Source: Mycobacterium sp. 1245111.1
Lineage (GTDB): Bacteria > Actinomycetota > Actinomycetes > Mycobacteriales > Mycobacteriaceae
Direction of reading: 5' to 3'
Assembly (NCBI RefSeq): GCF_001673405.1
Contig: NZ_LZLV01000143.1
Span: forward strand, 1-64,000
DNA length: 64,000 nucleotides
Position 1 is the first letter of the stretch. Each line of letters starts with the position of its first letter. Shown here in pieces: positions 1 to 7,873 of the stretch. The translations under genes and the position numbers were made by a program. The notes under the pieces are model-generated. The model was given only the letters and a program-made list of their open reading frames with translations. It searched no databases and was not told the origin of the DNA.

Positions 1-1332
1 CCCGGGCGACGGGCGCGCAGCCTGGTCAGTGTGGCAATCATGGCGATACCGGTGCTCGCCGGCTGCTCATTTCACGGCTTGAATTCGCTTCGGCTGCCCG
101 GCGCTGTCGCCAACGGCTCGAACGCCGACGTCTACCACGTCGAAATCGCCAATGTCGACACCCTGGAATCCAATTCGCCAGTCATGCTTCACGATGTCAT
201 CGTCGGCAGCGTCGGCGAGATGCGATTTCAGAACTGGCACGCCGACGTCGAGATCCGCGTCAAACCCGGCACCGTCATACCCGCCAACGCGGTAGCCACT
301 GTCGGGCAAACCAGCCTGTTGGGTTCGATGCATCTCGAATTGGATTCGCCCGCCGATCAGCCACCGACCGCACCGCTGCAGACCGGCGCCACCATCCCAC
401 TGAGCAAGTCATCAACCTACGCGTCGACAGAGCAGACTCTCGCCTCCCTTTCGGCGGTCGTCAACGTCGGGGGGTTAGGTCAGGCGGGCGACATCATCCA
501 TAACTTCAACACCGCGCTAGCGGGACGCCAGGACGCGGTGCGCGACCTGATCACCCGTCTCGACCGATTCGTCAAGGTACTCAACGACCAACGCGTCAAC
601 ATCGTGACGTCCATCCAGCAGTTCAGCCGGCTCACCGCCACGTTGACCGACCAGCGCGACGTCATCACGGAGGCGCTACGCAAACTACCCCCGGCGCTCG
701 ACGTGCTCATCGCCGAAAAGCCGACCATCGTCACTGCACTGAAGAAGCTGCGAGTATTCGCCGAAACGACCGCCGCGGTGGTCCACCACACCAAGGCCGA
801 TCTGGTCAGAGATCTGCAGAACCTGCAGCCCACGATGAAGGCTCTGGCAGATGTTGGGCCAGGAATCGACGACGCCCTCGTTTTTGCGACAGTCTTCCCG
901 TATGGCCAAAACCTGATCGATCGTGGCCTCAAAGGCGACTACATGAACCTGTTCGCCATCGGCGACATCACCGTGCCCAGGCTGAGGAAGACCGCCTTCT
1001 TAGGCACCCGGTGGGGCGTCGAAGGCGCACAGCTTGTGCCGGCGCCGGGAGACCCGGGTTACGACTGGTACTACAGCAACAACCCACCTCACGCCGCTGT
1101 GCAGCCGGTCCCTGCCAGTGGGGCGACAGTCCCGCCGCCTCCGCCGCCGGCGGGTCCGATGATGCTCACGCCGGGCGGGCCGGTGCAAACCAGCCCGCCC
1201 ATACCGGCGGTGCCCCTTCCGCTCAGTCAGCCCCCAGCCTGGGTAGTGCCCCAGCCCTCGCAACCACCCGAGGCCGCTGGTGCGGGGGCCACGGCGGAGG
1301 TATTTCCACCCATGGACGAAGGTGGCCGTTAG
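1..1332 (+). CDS. MceE-like lipoprotein (LprN family), start probably outside the window
   Basis: Mce lipoprotein, the E subunit of an Mce lipid-import complex, anchored on the outer face of the cell membrane. A possible GTG start lies at 31, but the frame stays open to base 1 and reads an Arg-Arg then hydrophobic stretch ending in the lipobox LAGC, so the true start may lie upstream and the gene is called 5'-partial. An MlaD/Mce domain follows (roughly residues 30-110), then a helical stretch and a long Pro-rich tail. It abuts the next mce gene directly (stop 1330-1332, ATG 1333), as in standard mceA-F operons. Mce4, Mce1 or another type cannot be decided here. The family call is firm. Confidence 0.9.
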   Translation, partial: PGRRARSLVSVAIMAIPVLAGCSFHGLNSLRLPGAVANGSNADVYHVEIANVDTLESNSPVMLHDVIVGSVGEMRFQNWHADVEIRVKPGTVIPANAVATVGQTSLLGSMHLELDSPADQPPTAPLQTGATIPLSKSSTYASTEQTLASLSAVVNVGGLGQAGDIIHNFNTALAGRQDAVRDLITRLDRFVKVLNDQRVNIVTSIQQFSRLTATLTDQRDVITEALRKLPPALDVLIAEKPTIVTALKKLRVFAETTAAVVHHTKADLVRDLQNLQPTMKALADVGPGIDDALVFATVFPYGQNLIDRGLKGDYMNLFAIGDITVPRLRKTAFLGTRWGVEGAQLVPAPGDPGYDWYYSNNPPHAAVQPVPASGATVPPPPPPAGPMMLTPGGPVQTSPPIPAVPLPLSQPPAWVVPQPSQPPEAAGAGATAEVFPPMDEGGR

Positions 1333-2910
1333 ATGCTCACCCGACTCGTGCGGATTCAGTTGGTCCTATTCACCATCGCCTCGATCGTCGGTCTGACCGT
1401 GATGGTCTTTACGTACCTGAAAGCACCCATGTTGCTGGGAGTCGGCCGCATCACGGTTACCGTCGACCTACCCGATACCGGCGGCCTGTACCGCTTCTCG
1501 AATGTCACCTACCGCGGCGTACAAGTCGGCAAGGTAACCGCGGTGCGCCTGACCCACACCGGCGCCAAAGCCACACTCTCGCTTGGTACTTCGCCGAGAA
1601 TCCCCGCCGACCTGCACGCCGACGTCCGCAGTATCTCCGCGATCGGTGAACAGTACGTCGACCTGTTGCCACGCAAAGACGCGCCGCCCTACCTGCACAA
1701 CGGTTCGGTCATCGCCGCGGCCGACACCACCATCCCGCAGGACGTCGGACCCCTGCTGAATCAGACGAGCGCGCTGATTGACAGCATCCCGAAGGAAAAG
1801 CTCGGCCAATTGCTGGATGAATCGTTTCGGGCATTCAACGGCGCTGGCTACAACCTGAGTTCGTTGGCGGATTCGTCGGCGAAGCTGTCCGCCGACTTCG
1901 CCGGGGTGGCAGACCGCGGCCGCGACCTGGTTCGCGACAGTGCGCCCATCGTGGACGCACTGGCCGACAGCACCGCCGCTCTGCACACCTGGGCGCACAG
2001 CCTGGCCGGCGTCACGGGGCAACTCGTTAGCGACGACCCTGCGCTGCGAACGGTGCTGCGAACCGGACCCGGTGCTCTCGAAGAGGCTTCTCGACTGCTC
2101 GAACAGCTCAAACCCACCCTGCCGGTGCTGCTGGGGAACCTGACTTCGCTGGGCCAGGTATTGGTCACCTACCGCCCCGACATCGAACAGGTACTGGTGC
2201 TGTTCCCGCCGTTTATGGCAAATCTGCTGTCGGAAGCCGGTGACCATAATCCGACCGGTGTCGGGCAAGGCGATTTCTCGCTCAACATCGGCGACCCGCC
2301 CGCCTGCACCGTCGGATACCTTCCACCTAATCAGTGGCGATCGCCTGCGGATACCAGCATCGTGGACACACCGAAAAACCTGTATTGCAAGCTGCCTCAA
2401 GACTCCCCGCTAGCCGTTCGCGGAGCCCGCAACTATCCGTGTATGGCCAAGCCCGGCAAACGAGCACCGACCGTAGAAATCTGCGACAGCGACCGACCCT
2501 ACGAGCCCCTTGCCATGCGGGAACACGTCTACGGCCCCTATCCCCTCGACCCCAATCTGCTCGCGCAAGGCGTGCCGCCCGATGATCGCGCGACATCCGA
2601 CGGCCACATCTTCGGCCCTCGCGAAGGGACGCCGCCAGGCCCACCGGCCCCCGGGGCGCCGGCACCGCCCGAGCGCCCTGCCCCTCCCGGCCCGCCGCCA
2701 CCGTCGGCTACCGGCGCCAGCACGCCCGCGGCGCCGAGCGAGTTCCGGCCCGGCGATTCGGGTCGCCAGCCCTCGTTCGCCTTCGCTCAATACGACCCGG
2801 GCAGTGGCAAATATCTGACACCGGACGGCCACACATATCGGCGATCCGACCTGGCAGCGGGAACGGTGGTGAAAACGTGGAAAGACATGCTGTTGCGGCA
2901 AAACACGTGA
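1333..2910 (+). CDS. MceF-like Mce family protein
   Basis: Last substrate-binding-type subunit of an Mce lipid transporter, 525 residues. One N-terminal membrane helix (about 8-30) is followed by an MlaD domain (about 38-115) and a long alpha-helical region rich in Leu and Ala that in this family forms the periplasmic channel. The C-terminal third is Pro-rich and ends with a Tyr-Asp-Pro-containing segment and a YLTPDG motif, typical of mycobacterial MceF. It starts right after the lipoprotein stop codon, so the two are co-transcribed. Its stop overlaps the start of the next gene (GTGA). The substrate is unknown. Confidence 0.9.
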   Translation: MLTRLVRIQLVLFTIASIVGLTVMVFTYLKAPMLLGVGRITVTVDLPDTGGLYRFSNVTYRGVQVGKVTAVRLTHTGAKATLSLGTSPRIPADLHADVRSISAIGEQYVDLLPRKDAPPYLHNGSVIAAADTTIPQDVGPLLNQTSALIDSIPKEKLGQLLDESFRAFNGAGYNLSSLADSSAKLSADFAGVADRGRDLVRDSAPIVDALADSTAALHTWAHSLAGVTGQLVSDDPALRTVLRTGPGALEEASRLLEQLKPTLPVLLGNLTSLGQVLVTYRPDIEQVLVLFPPFMANLLSEAGDHNPTGVGQGDFSLNIGDPPACTVGYLPPNQWRSPADTSIVDTPKNLYCKLPQDSPLAVRGARNYPCMAKPGKRAPTVEICDSDRPYEPLAMREHVYGPYPLDPNLLAQGVPPDDRATSDGHIFGPREGTPPGPPAPGAPAPPERPAPPGPPPPSATGASTPAAPSEFRPGDSGRQPSFAFAQYDPGSGKYLTPDGHTYRRSDLAAGTVVKTWKDMLLRQNT

Positions 2911-3458
2911 AAGACAGGGTATTTCGGCTCTACCGCGCGATATCTCGACGTGGGCTAACGGTGGCAATTGCGGCCACTGCCGCGGCGACCGCGACGTGGG
3001 TAACGACCCCGCGCGCCGGTGCGTCGTTCTGTGATCCACCGCTGAACGGAACGTTCAATGCGGTCTCCGACGGAGTGTGGGCCAAGACCAACGACGTGTT
3101 CCATGACGAGACTCCACTCGCCAGCACGTGGACGGTCAGCACATCGTGCACCGATAACTTTCCGGACTGTGCGGGCACGCTGCACAGCAGCCAAGGCTGG
3201 AGCGCCACGGTGAAGTGCGAAGCCGCAGGGATGTGGTACGTGCGGCGCCATCTCGATCACTGGGAGCATTGCCGTGACGGCGGTGACGCCCCCGGCGACC
3301 AGCTGTACTACTTTTCGCCCCAGCTGTCAGGTGCTCCGAGCTTTACGTCGATAGCGACCTTCACCGGCATGGACAGGACGGTCGGCCCCAGCGGCGGATG
3401 TGGCATCAACATGCCCCTAGTCATCGAGATCCCGTTCAAATTAACCAAAACGGGCTGA
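2907..3458 (+). CDS. secreted cysteine-containing protein at the end of the mce operon
   Basis: 183-residue protein of unknown function. I chose the GTG at 2907 because it overlaps the mceF stop as GTGA, a coupling arrangement. The GTG at 2877 would overlap mceF by 34 bases. The N-terminus has Arg-Arg, a hydrophobic Ala-rich core and a likely cleavage site after GAS, so it should be exported. The mature part has six Cys residues (FCDPP, SCTD, DCAG, KCEA, HCRD, GCGI), enough for three disulfides. It is not one of the Mam (mce-associated membrane) proteins usually found here, since it lacks their internal helix and NTF2-like shape. A role with the Mce complex is inferred only from position. Confidence 0.75.
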   Translation: MKDRVFRLYRAISRRGLTVAIAATAAATATWVTTPRAGASFCDPPLNGTFNAVSDGVWAKTNDVFHDETPLASTWTVSTSCTDNFPDCAGTLHSSQGWSATVKCEAAGMWYVRRHLDHWEHCRDGGDAPGDQLYYFSPQLSGAPSFTSIATFTGMDRTVGPSGGCGINMPLVIEIPFKLTKTG

Positions 3459-3530
3459 CCGCGGTGCGCGCACGCCGTCGAACAGATCACTCCGGGGGCC
3501 GTTTTCATGCTCTGCGGTAAGTTCGCGACC

Positions 3531-4334
3531 ATGGCCGACGACAGAGTCCAGGTGAAGATCGGCGCCACCGGTGTCGCGACGGTGACGATGGTGCGAACCG
3601 ACAAGCACAATGCGCTCGACCAGGCGATGTTCGAAGGCCTGACGAACGCGGCCGCGCAGCTAGCCGGCGACGTGTCGGTGCGCGCGGTCGTACTGCACGG
3701 CGAGGGGAAGAGCTTCTGCTCGGGCCTGGATATCGCGAGCTTCATGTCCGGTCAGGGTAGCACCGGCGTGCTGCTCGAGCGCGACGGCGACCGGCTGGCC
3801 AACTTCGCGCAGCGCGTCGCCTACGACTGGTCGCTGGTGCCGGCGCCGGTGATCGCCGCGATTCACGGGAACTGCTTCGGCGGCGGCCTGCAGATCGCGC
3901 TGGGGACCGACATCAGAATCGCGGCCCCGGACGCGAAGCTGTCGATCATGGAGGTCAGGTGGGGCCTCGTTCCCGACATGGGCATTACGCAGACGCTGCC
4001 CCGACTTGTCCCCATCGACGTCGCGAAGGAGCTGACGTTCAGCGGCCGAATCGTCTCTGGCGCTGAGGCTTTGGCGTTCGGATTGGTCACGCGAAACAGC
4101 GACGATCCGCTCGCGTCGGCGCTCGCACTCGCCGAGGAGATCGCGCAGAAGTCTCCCGACGCCGTGCGGGCCGCCAAGCGCCTCTACGACGAGACGTGGG
4201 CCAGCGACGACACCGCCGCCGCCCTCAAACGCGAATCCGAGCTGCAGACCGGGCTAATCGGCAAGCCCAACCAGCTCGCCGCCGTCGTGGCCGGAATGTC
4301 GGGCGAGCCACCGGTTTTCGTCGACCCCGAGTAG
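3531..4334 (+). CDS. crotonase / enoyl-CoA hydratase family protein
   Basis: 267-residue crotonase-fold enzyme acting on an acyl-CoA. The ATG at 3531 (MADDRVQVK) fits the family N-terminus. The ATG at 3507 would add eight unrelated residues. The oxyanion-hole segments are visible: FCSGLDIASF, and NCFGGGLQIALG. At the position of catalytic Glu144 of rat hydratase this protein has Gln (GGLQIAL). The second acid is present in IMEVRWGLVPD, followed by an Asp. It may therefore be an isomerase or a variant hydratase, not a standard hydratase. It lies 22 bases upstream of the PEP-mutase-like gene on the same strand. Confidence 0.85.
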   Translation: MADDRVQVKIGATGVATVTMVRTDKHNALDQAMFEGLTNAAAQLAGDVSVRAVVLHGEGKSFCSGLDIASFMSGQGSTGVLLERDGDRLANFAQRVAYDWSLVPAPVIAAIHGNCFGGGLQIALGTDIRIAAPDAKLSIMEVRWGLVPDMGITQTLPRLVPIDVAKELTFSGRIVSGAEALAFGLVTRNSDDPLASALALAEEIAQKSPDAVRAAKRLYDETWASDDTAAALKRESELQTGLIGKPNQLAAVVAGMSGEPPVFVDPE

Positions 4335-4356
4335 TCGATCCCGACTAGGAGCTTCG

Positions 4357-5184
4357 ATGACCCAGGCTCAGCACTACGAGCAGTTTCTGGCGCTGCACCA
4401 GCAATCGGAGGCCTTCGTGATGCCCAACCCGTGGGATGGGTTGTCGGCGTTGATCTTCAAGCGCGCGGGCTTCGCCGCGCTGGCGACCTCCTCGGCCGCG
4501 CTGGCGGCAACGTTGGGCCGCCATGACGGGCGGCACGCGGTGAGTGCCGACGAGCATCTCGCGCACGCCAGGCTGCTGATCGAGGTCGCCGGCTTGCCGG
4601 TGAACGGCGATTTCGAGGACGGCTACGGAGAAACGCCCGATGACGTCGCCGCCACCGTCAACGCGGCCATCGATGCGGGGTTGGCCGGCATCGGAATCGA
4701 GGACACGTCCGGCGACCCCGACAACCCGATCCGCGACTTCGACGAGGCCGTCGCACGGGTCGCGGCGGCGGCCAAGGCGAGTAAGGGCCGCATCGTGCTG
4801 ACCGGTCGCACGGACAACTTCCTCTATGGCCGCAACGATCTAGATGACACGATCCGACGCCTGACGGCGTTCGCGGAGGCGGGCGCCGATGTTCTCTACG
4901 CCCCGTATCCGCCCGACATGCCCGCGGTCGAAGCGATCGTGAAAGCCGTTGCCCCGAAACCGGTTAACCTCCTGGTGAGGTCCATGTCGGAGAGACCGAC
5001 CGTGGCCGACCTGTCCGCAGCGGGAGTCAAGCGCATCAGTACCGGCTCCGCGCTTTACACGCACGCCGTGGCCGCTCTACAGGAGGCGGCGACCGCCCTG
5101 GCCGCCGGTGACATCGCGGCGGTGACCTCGGGAATGTCCTTCGCCGAGATGAGTTCGCTACTCGACCAGGGCCCTCGCGGCTGA
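4357..5184 (+). CDS. isocitrate lyase / PEP phosphonomutase superfamily protein
   Basis: 275-residue TIM-barrel protein of the ICL/PEPM superfamily, which cleaves or forms C-C or P-C bonds next to a carboxylate with Mg2+. Recognisable elements are the N-terminal NPWDGLSAL, the metal-binding motif GDFEDGYGET near residues 86-95, GIGIEDTSGD near 111-120, and TGRTDNF near 148-154, all in family order. The lyase cysteine motif KKCGH of true isocitrate lyases is absent, so it belongs to the oxaloacetate hydrolase / methylisocitrate-like / phosphonomutase side. The substrate is unknown. Probably co-transcribed with the crotonase upstream. Confidence 0.85.
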   Translation: MTQAQHYEQFLALHQQSEAFVMPNPWDGLSALIFKRAGFAALATSSAALAATLGRHDGRHAVSADEHLAHARLLIEVAGLPVNGDFEDGYGETPDDVAATVNAAIDAGLAGIGIEDTSGDPDNPIRDFDEAVARVAAAAKASKGRIVLTGRTDNFLYGRNDLDDTIRRLTAFAEAGADVLYAPYPPDMPAVEAIVKAVAPKPVNLLVRSMSERPTVADLSAAGVKRISTGSALYTHAVAALQEAATALAAGDIAAVTSGMSFAEMSSLLDQGPRG

Positions 5185-5224
5185 CCCGACGATCCGTGGA
5201 AATACTTCATCGCCGCCACCTGTT

Positions 5225-5800
5225 GTGGATTGCGTGGCGCAGTTTGAACCGGACATCTTGACCGAAGGTCTCGATGTCGTCTTCTGCGGACTGAATTACG
5301 CCGCCAGCGCCGTCAAAGACGGCTACCACTTCTCACATCGCAACAACCGTTTCTGGCCGGTCCTGCATCTCGCGGGCTTCACCGATGTTCGCCTACAGCC
5401 TGCCGACCAGCGCCGGTTGTTGGATTATGGCTGCGGTCTGACCGCGGTCGTCCGGCGTCCGACGAAATCGGCCAGCGAGGTCTCACCCGTCGAATTCCGA
5501 AGCGCGCAGCCCGAATTCGAGTCGAAGATGCGCGCCTACGCGCCGCGTGCGATCGCGTTTCTCGGCAAGCGGGCATTGGCGTGCATGCTCGGAACCTCCG
5601 ACGTTGCCTGGGGGCCGTATCCGCCGGGCTTCGCCGGAACGCGGGCGTGGGTGCTGCCCAACCCCAGTGGCTTGAATATCGGCTTCTCGACCGAACAGCT
5701 GGTCGATGCGTATAGCGAGTTGCATCAAGCCCTTTCGGCGTCCACGCCGGACGGGCGATTCTGCCGTGCGGCCGTAGGCCGTAGGATCTCCCCGACATGA
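5225..5800 (+). CDS. mug: mismatch-specific DNA glycosylase (Mug/TDG family)
   Basis: 191-residue base-excision repair enzyme that removes uracil, thymine or ethenocytosine from mismatches with G. The Mug motifs are clear: FCGLNYAASA near residue 21 (catalytic Asn retained, though the usual Gly-Asn-Pro-Gly reads GLNYA), HRNNRFWPVLH, LLDYGCGLT, and the intercalation loop LPNPSGLN near 148-155. Residues 20-170 align along the whole length of E. coli Mug. The GTG start at 5225 is the longest choice; a second GTG lies at 5234. The last 20 residues go beyond the family core. Its stop overlaps the start of the next gene by ATGA. Confidence 0.88.
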   Translation: MDCVAQFEPDILTEGLDVVFCGLNYAASAVKDGYHFSHRNNRFWPVLHLAGFTDVRLQPADQRRLLDYGCGLTAVVRRPTKSASEVSPVEFRSAQPEFESKMRAYAPRAIAFLGKRALACMLGTSDVAWGPYPPGFAGTRAWVLPNPSGLNIGFSTEQLVDAYSELHQALSASTPDGRFCRAAVGRRISPT

Positions 5801-6018
5801 GAAGACGAATCTTCCTACCGGTCGTTGCCACGACCGTGCTCGTCCTGGGCCTACTCTGGTACTGGTACAACTCCGGGCAAAACAAGCTCCAGCGGTGTGT
5901 CAAAGTGCAGCAGGACCACTTCTATTCGACCAGCGAGGGCCAGGAACTGCACCGGCACGGAACGGATCCGCCCACCGAACTGTTCGTCCTGGAATGTAAT
6001 CAGCTGGGTATCAAGTGA
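5797..6018 (+). CDS. small single-pass membrane protein, function unknown
   Basis: 73-residue protein. Three N-terminal Arg residues precede a hydrophobic helix (about 6-24) rich in Val, Leu and Trp, so the rest (about 25-73) is probably outside the cell. The outer part has two Cys (34 and 67) that could pair. Its ATG overlaps the mug stop codon as ATGA, supporting translation as a coupled second cistron. I recognise no family. Confidence 0.6.
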   Translation: MRRRIFLPVVATTVLVLGLLWYWYNSGQNKLQRCVKVQQDHFYSTSEGQELHRHGTDPPTELFVLECNQLGIK

Positions 6019-6119
6019 CGGGACGTCGCCCCCACCGCTAAACGATCTCAGCGATTTCTCAGCGGAGCTGCCGTATTCATAGTGCCGACAGTTCGTTACC
6101 GACTGAGGATCACTGCGCG

Positions 6120-6911
6120 ATGGACGGTTCCACCCCTTCCGCGTTGGCCAAGGTACCTGCCGTCACTCTGGGCTTCTGGATCATCAAAATCCTGGCGACG
6201 ACGCTCGGCGAGACCGGCGGGGACACCGTCACGATGACGCTGAACTGGGGCTACGCCGCTGGTGTCGCCCTGTTCGGATTCGCGCTGCTGGCGTTGGTCG
6301 TCCTGCAGACTCTCGCTACGCGGTTTCACGCGATGCTCTACTGGGCGACGATCGTCGCCTCGACGACGTTCGGCACCACGTTGGCCGATTTTGCTGACCG
6401 ATCGCTGGGGATCGGGTACGCGGGCGGATCGCTTCTTCTTCTGAGTTCCTTGTTGGTCGCCCTGGGCCTGTGGCGATGGTCGGAGGGGACCGTAGCGGTG
6501 AGCACCGTGTCGACGCCGAAGATCGAGGCGTTCTACTGGGTGACGATCACGCTGTCGCAGACCCTGGGCACCGCGCTGGGCGATTGGCTGGCCGATACGC
6601 GCGGATTCGGCTACGAACGGGGCGCCTTGATCTTCCTGGCTGCCCTGGGCGTGGTCGTTGCGCTGTATTGGTGGACGGGGATCTCGCGGGTCGCCTTGTT
6701 CTGGGTCGCCTTCATCCTGACCCGCCCGCTCGGGGCAACGGTCGGGGACTTCATCGACAAGCCGGTTGCCGACGGTGGCTTGGCGCTCAGCCGGCCGCTG
6801 GCCTCGCTCGTCATCGCCGGCATCATGGTCGCTCTGCTCGTCGTGCTGCCGCAACGCCCGGGCCGTCATCCTGGCCAGGCAAAACATCGAGCGCGTAGCG
6901 TGCCGACATGA
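6120..6911 (+). CDS. COG4705-type membrane protein with four internal repeats
   Basis: 263-residue polytopic membrane protein. It resembles the COG4705 uncharacterised membrane-anchored proteins. Four units share a pattern of aromatic-Trp, hydrophobic helix, Thr-Leu-Gly, Thr, Gly/Ala-Asp: FWIIKILATTLGETGGD, YWATIVASTTFGTTLADF, YWVTITLSQTLGTALGDW and FWVAFILTRPLGATVGDF. Each is followed by a second helix, giving about eight helices. The ATG at 6120 follows a 100-base gap from the small membrane protein. The stop overlaps the response-regulator ATG by four bases (6908-6911), so the two are probably one transcriptional unit. The repeated Asp/Gly signatures could line a polar path, but the substrate is unknown. 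Confidence 0.75.
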   Translation: MDGSTPSALAKVPAVTLGFWIIKILATTLGETGGDTVTMTLNWGYAAGVALFGFALLALVVLQTLATRFHAMLYWATIVASTTFGTTLADFADRSLGIGYAGGSLLLLSSLLVALGLWRWSEGTVAVSTVSTPKIEAFYWVTITLSQTLGTALGDWLADTRGFGYERGALIFLAALGVVVALYWWTGISRVALFWVAFILTRPLGATVGDFIDKPVADGGLALSRPLASLVIAGIMVALLVVLPQRPGRHPGQAKHRARSVPT

Positions 6912-7873
6912 GGGTTTTGCTCGTCGAAGACGAGACGCGGTTGTCGGCCACCCTGGCCATGGGACTCAAGGCCGAGGGCTTCGTCGTCGTCACCGCCGAC
7001 ACGGGCGACGAAGGCCTTCACGAAGCCACCGAGAACAGCTTCGACGTGGTGATTCTCGACATCATGCTGCCCGGTTACAGCGGTTACGAGGTGCTGCGCC
7101 GGATGCGCGCGCGCGGAGTGTGGACGCCGGTGCTCATGCTGACCGCCAAGGACGGCGAGTACGACGAGATCGACGCCTTCGACCTCGGCGCAGACGACTA
7201 CCTGACCAAACCATTTTCGTTCCGGGTACTGGTGGCCCGACTACGGGCGCTGGTCCGTCGCGGCGCACCCGAGCGGCCGGTGGTGCTGACGGTCGGCTCG
7301 TTATCACTAGATCCCACCCGGCACACGGTCCAGCGCGGCTCGACCCCGATCGAGTTGACACCGCGCGAATATGGGGTGCTCGAATTCTTCATGCGCAATA
7401 AGGACGCGGTCGTCACCAAGGCTCAGATCCTCAGCAACGTGTGGGACGCCCACTACGAAGGTCCGGACAACGTGGTCGAGGTATACGTCGGGTATCTGCG
7501 GCGCAAGATCGATGTTCCCTTTGGCACCAACACGATTGAGACGATTCGCGGTGTCGGGTACCGGCTGCAACAACCGACGGTGCTGGCGGCCGGCTCCTTG
7601 TCGATCGATCCGGTCCGGCAGACCGTCCGGCGCGATTCGACCCCAATTGAGTTGACGCCGCGCGAGTATGGGGTGCTGGAGTATTTCATGCATCACAAAG
7701 GCGCCGTCGTCACCAGAGCCGAGATCCTCCGCAACGTATGGGGTGCCGATTACGAAGGTCCGGACAATGTGGTCGAGGTGTACGTCGGCTACGTCCGGCG
7801 CAAGATCGACGTTCCCTTCGGCACCAACACCATTGAGACCATCCGCGGTCTCGGCTACCGGATGCTGTGCTGA
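6908..7873 (+). CDS. OmpR/PhoB-type response regulator with two tandem winged-helix domains
   Basis: 321-residue transcription regulator. Receiver domain at residues 1-118: acidic pocket E7/D8, phospho-acceptor D51 (ILDIMLPG), T79 and K101 (TKPF), all intact. A winged-helix OmpR-type DNA-binding domain spans about 126-224, and a second copy spans 225-321. Both carry the IELTPREYGVLE helix start, the recognition-helix segment NVVEVYVGY and the ETIRG.GYR wing. The copies match at 76 of 97 residues by my hand count, with a 297-base (99-codon) repeat unit. Normal family members are about 225-235 residues with one such domain. It follows the COG4705 gene with an ATGA overlap, and its 3' end overlaps the kinase gene by 19 bases. 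Confidence 0.93.
   Translation: MRVLLVEDETRLSATLAMGLKAEGFVVVTADTGDEGLHEATENSFDVVILDIMLPGYSGYEVLRRMRARGVWTPVLMLTAKDGEYDEIDAFDLGADDYLTKPFSFRVLVARLRALVRRGAPERPVVLTVGSLSLDPTRHTVQRGSTPIELTPREYGVLEFFMRNKDAVVTKAQILSNVWDAHYEGPDNVVEVYVGYLRRKIDVPFGTNTIETIRGVGYRLQQPTVLAAGSLSIDPVRQTVRRDSTPIELTPREYGVLEYFMHHKGAVVTRAEILRNVWGADYEGPDNVVEVYVGYVRRKIDVPFGTNTIETIRGLGYRMLC

Noticed and set aside
7283..7873. Duplicated wHTH as an assembly artefact
   Set aside because: The two copies differ at many codon third positions and at about 21 residues, so they are old copies and not a repeated read.
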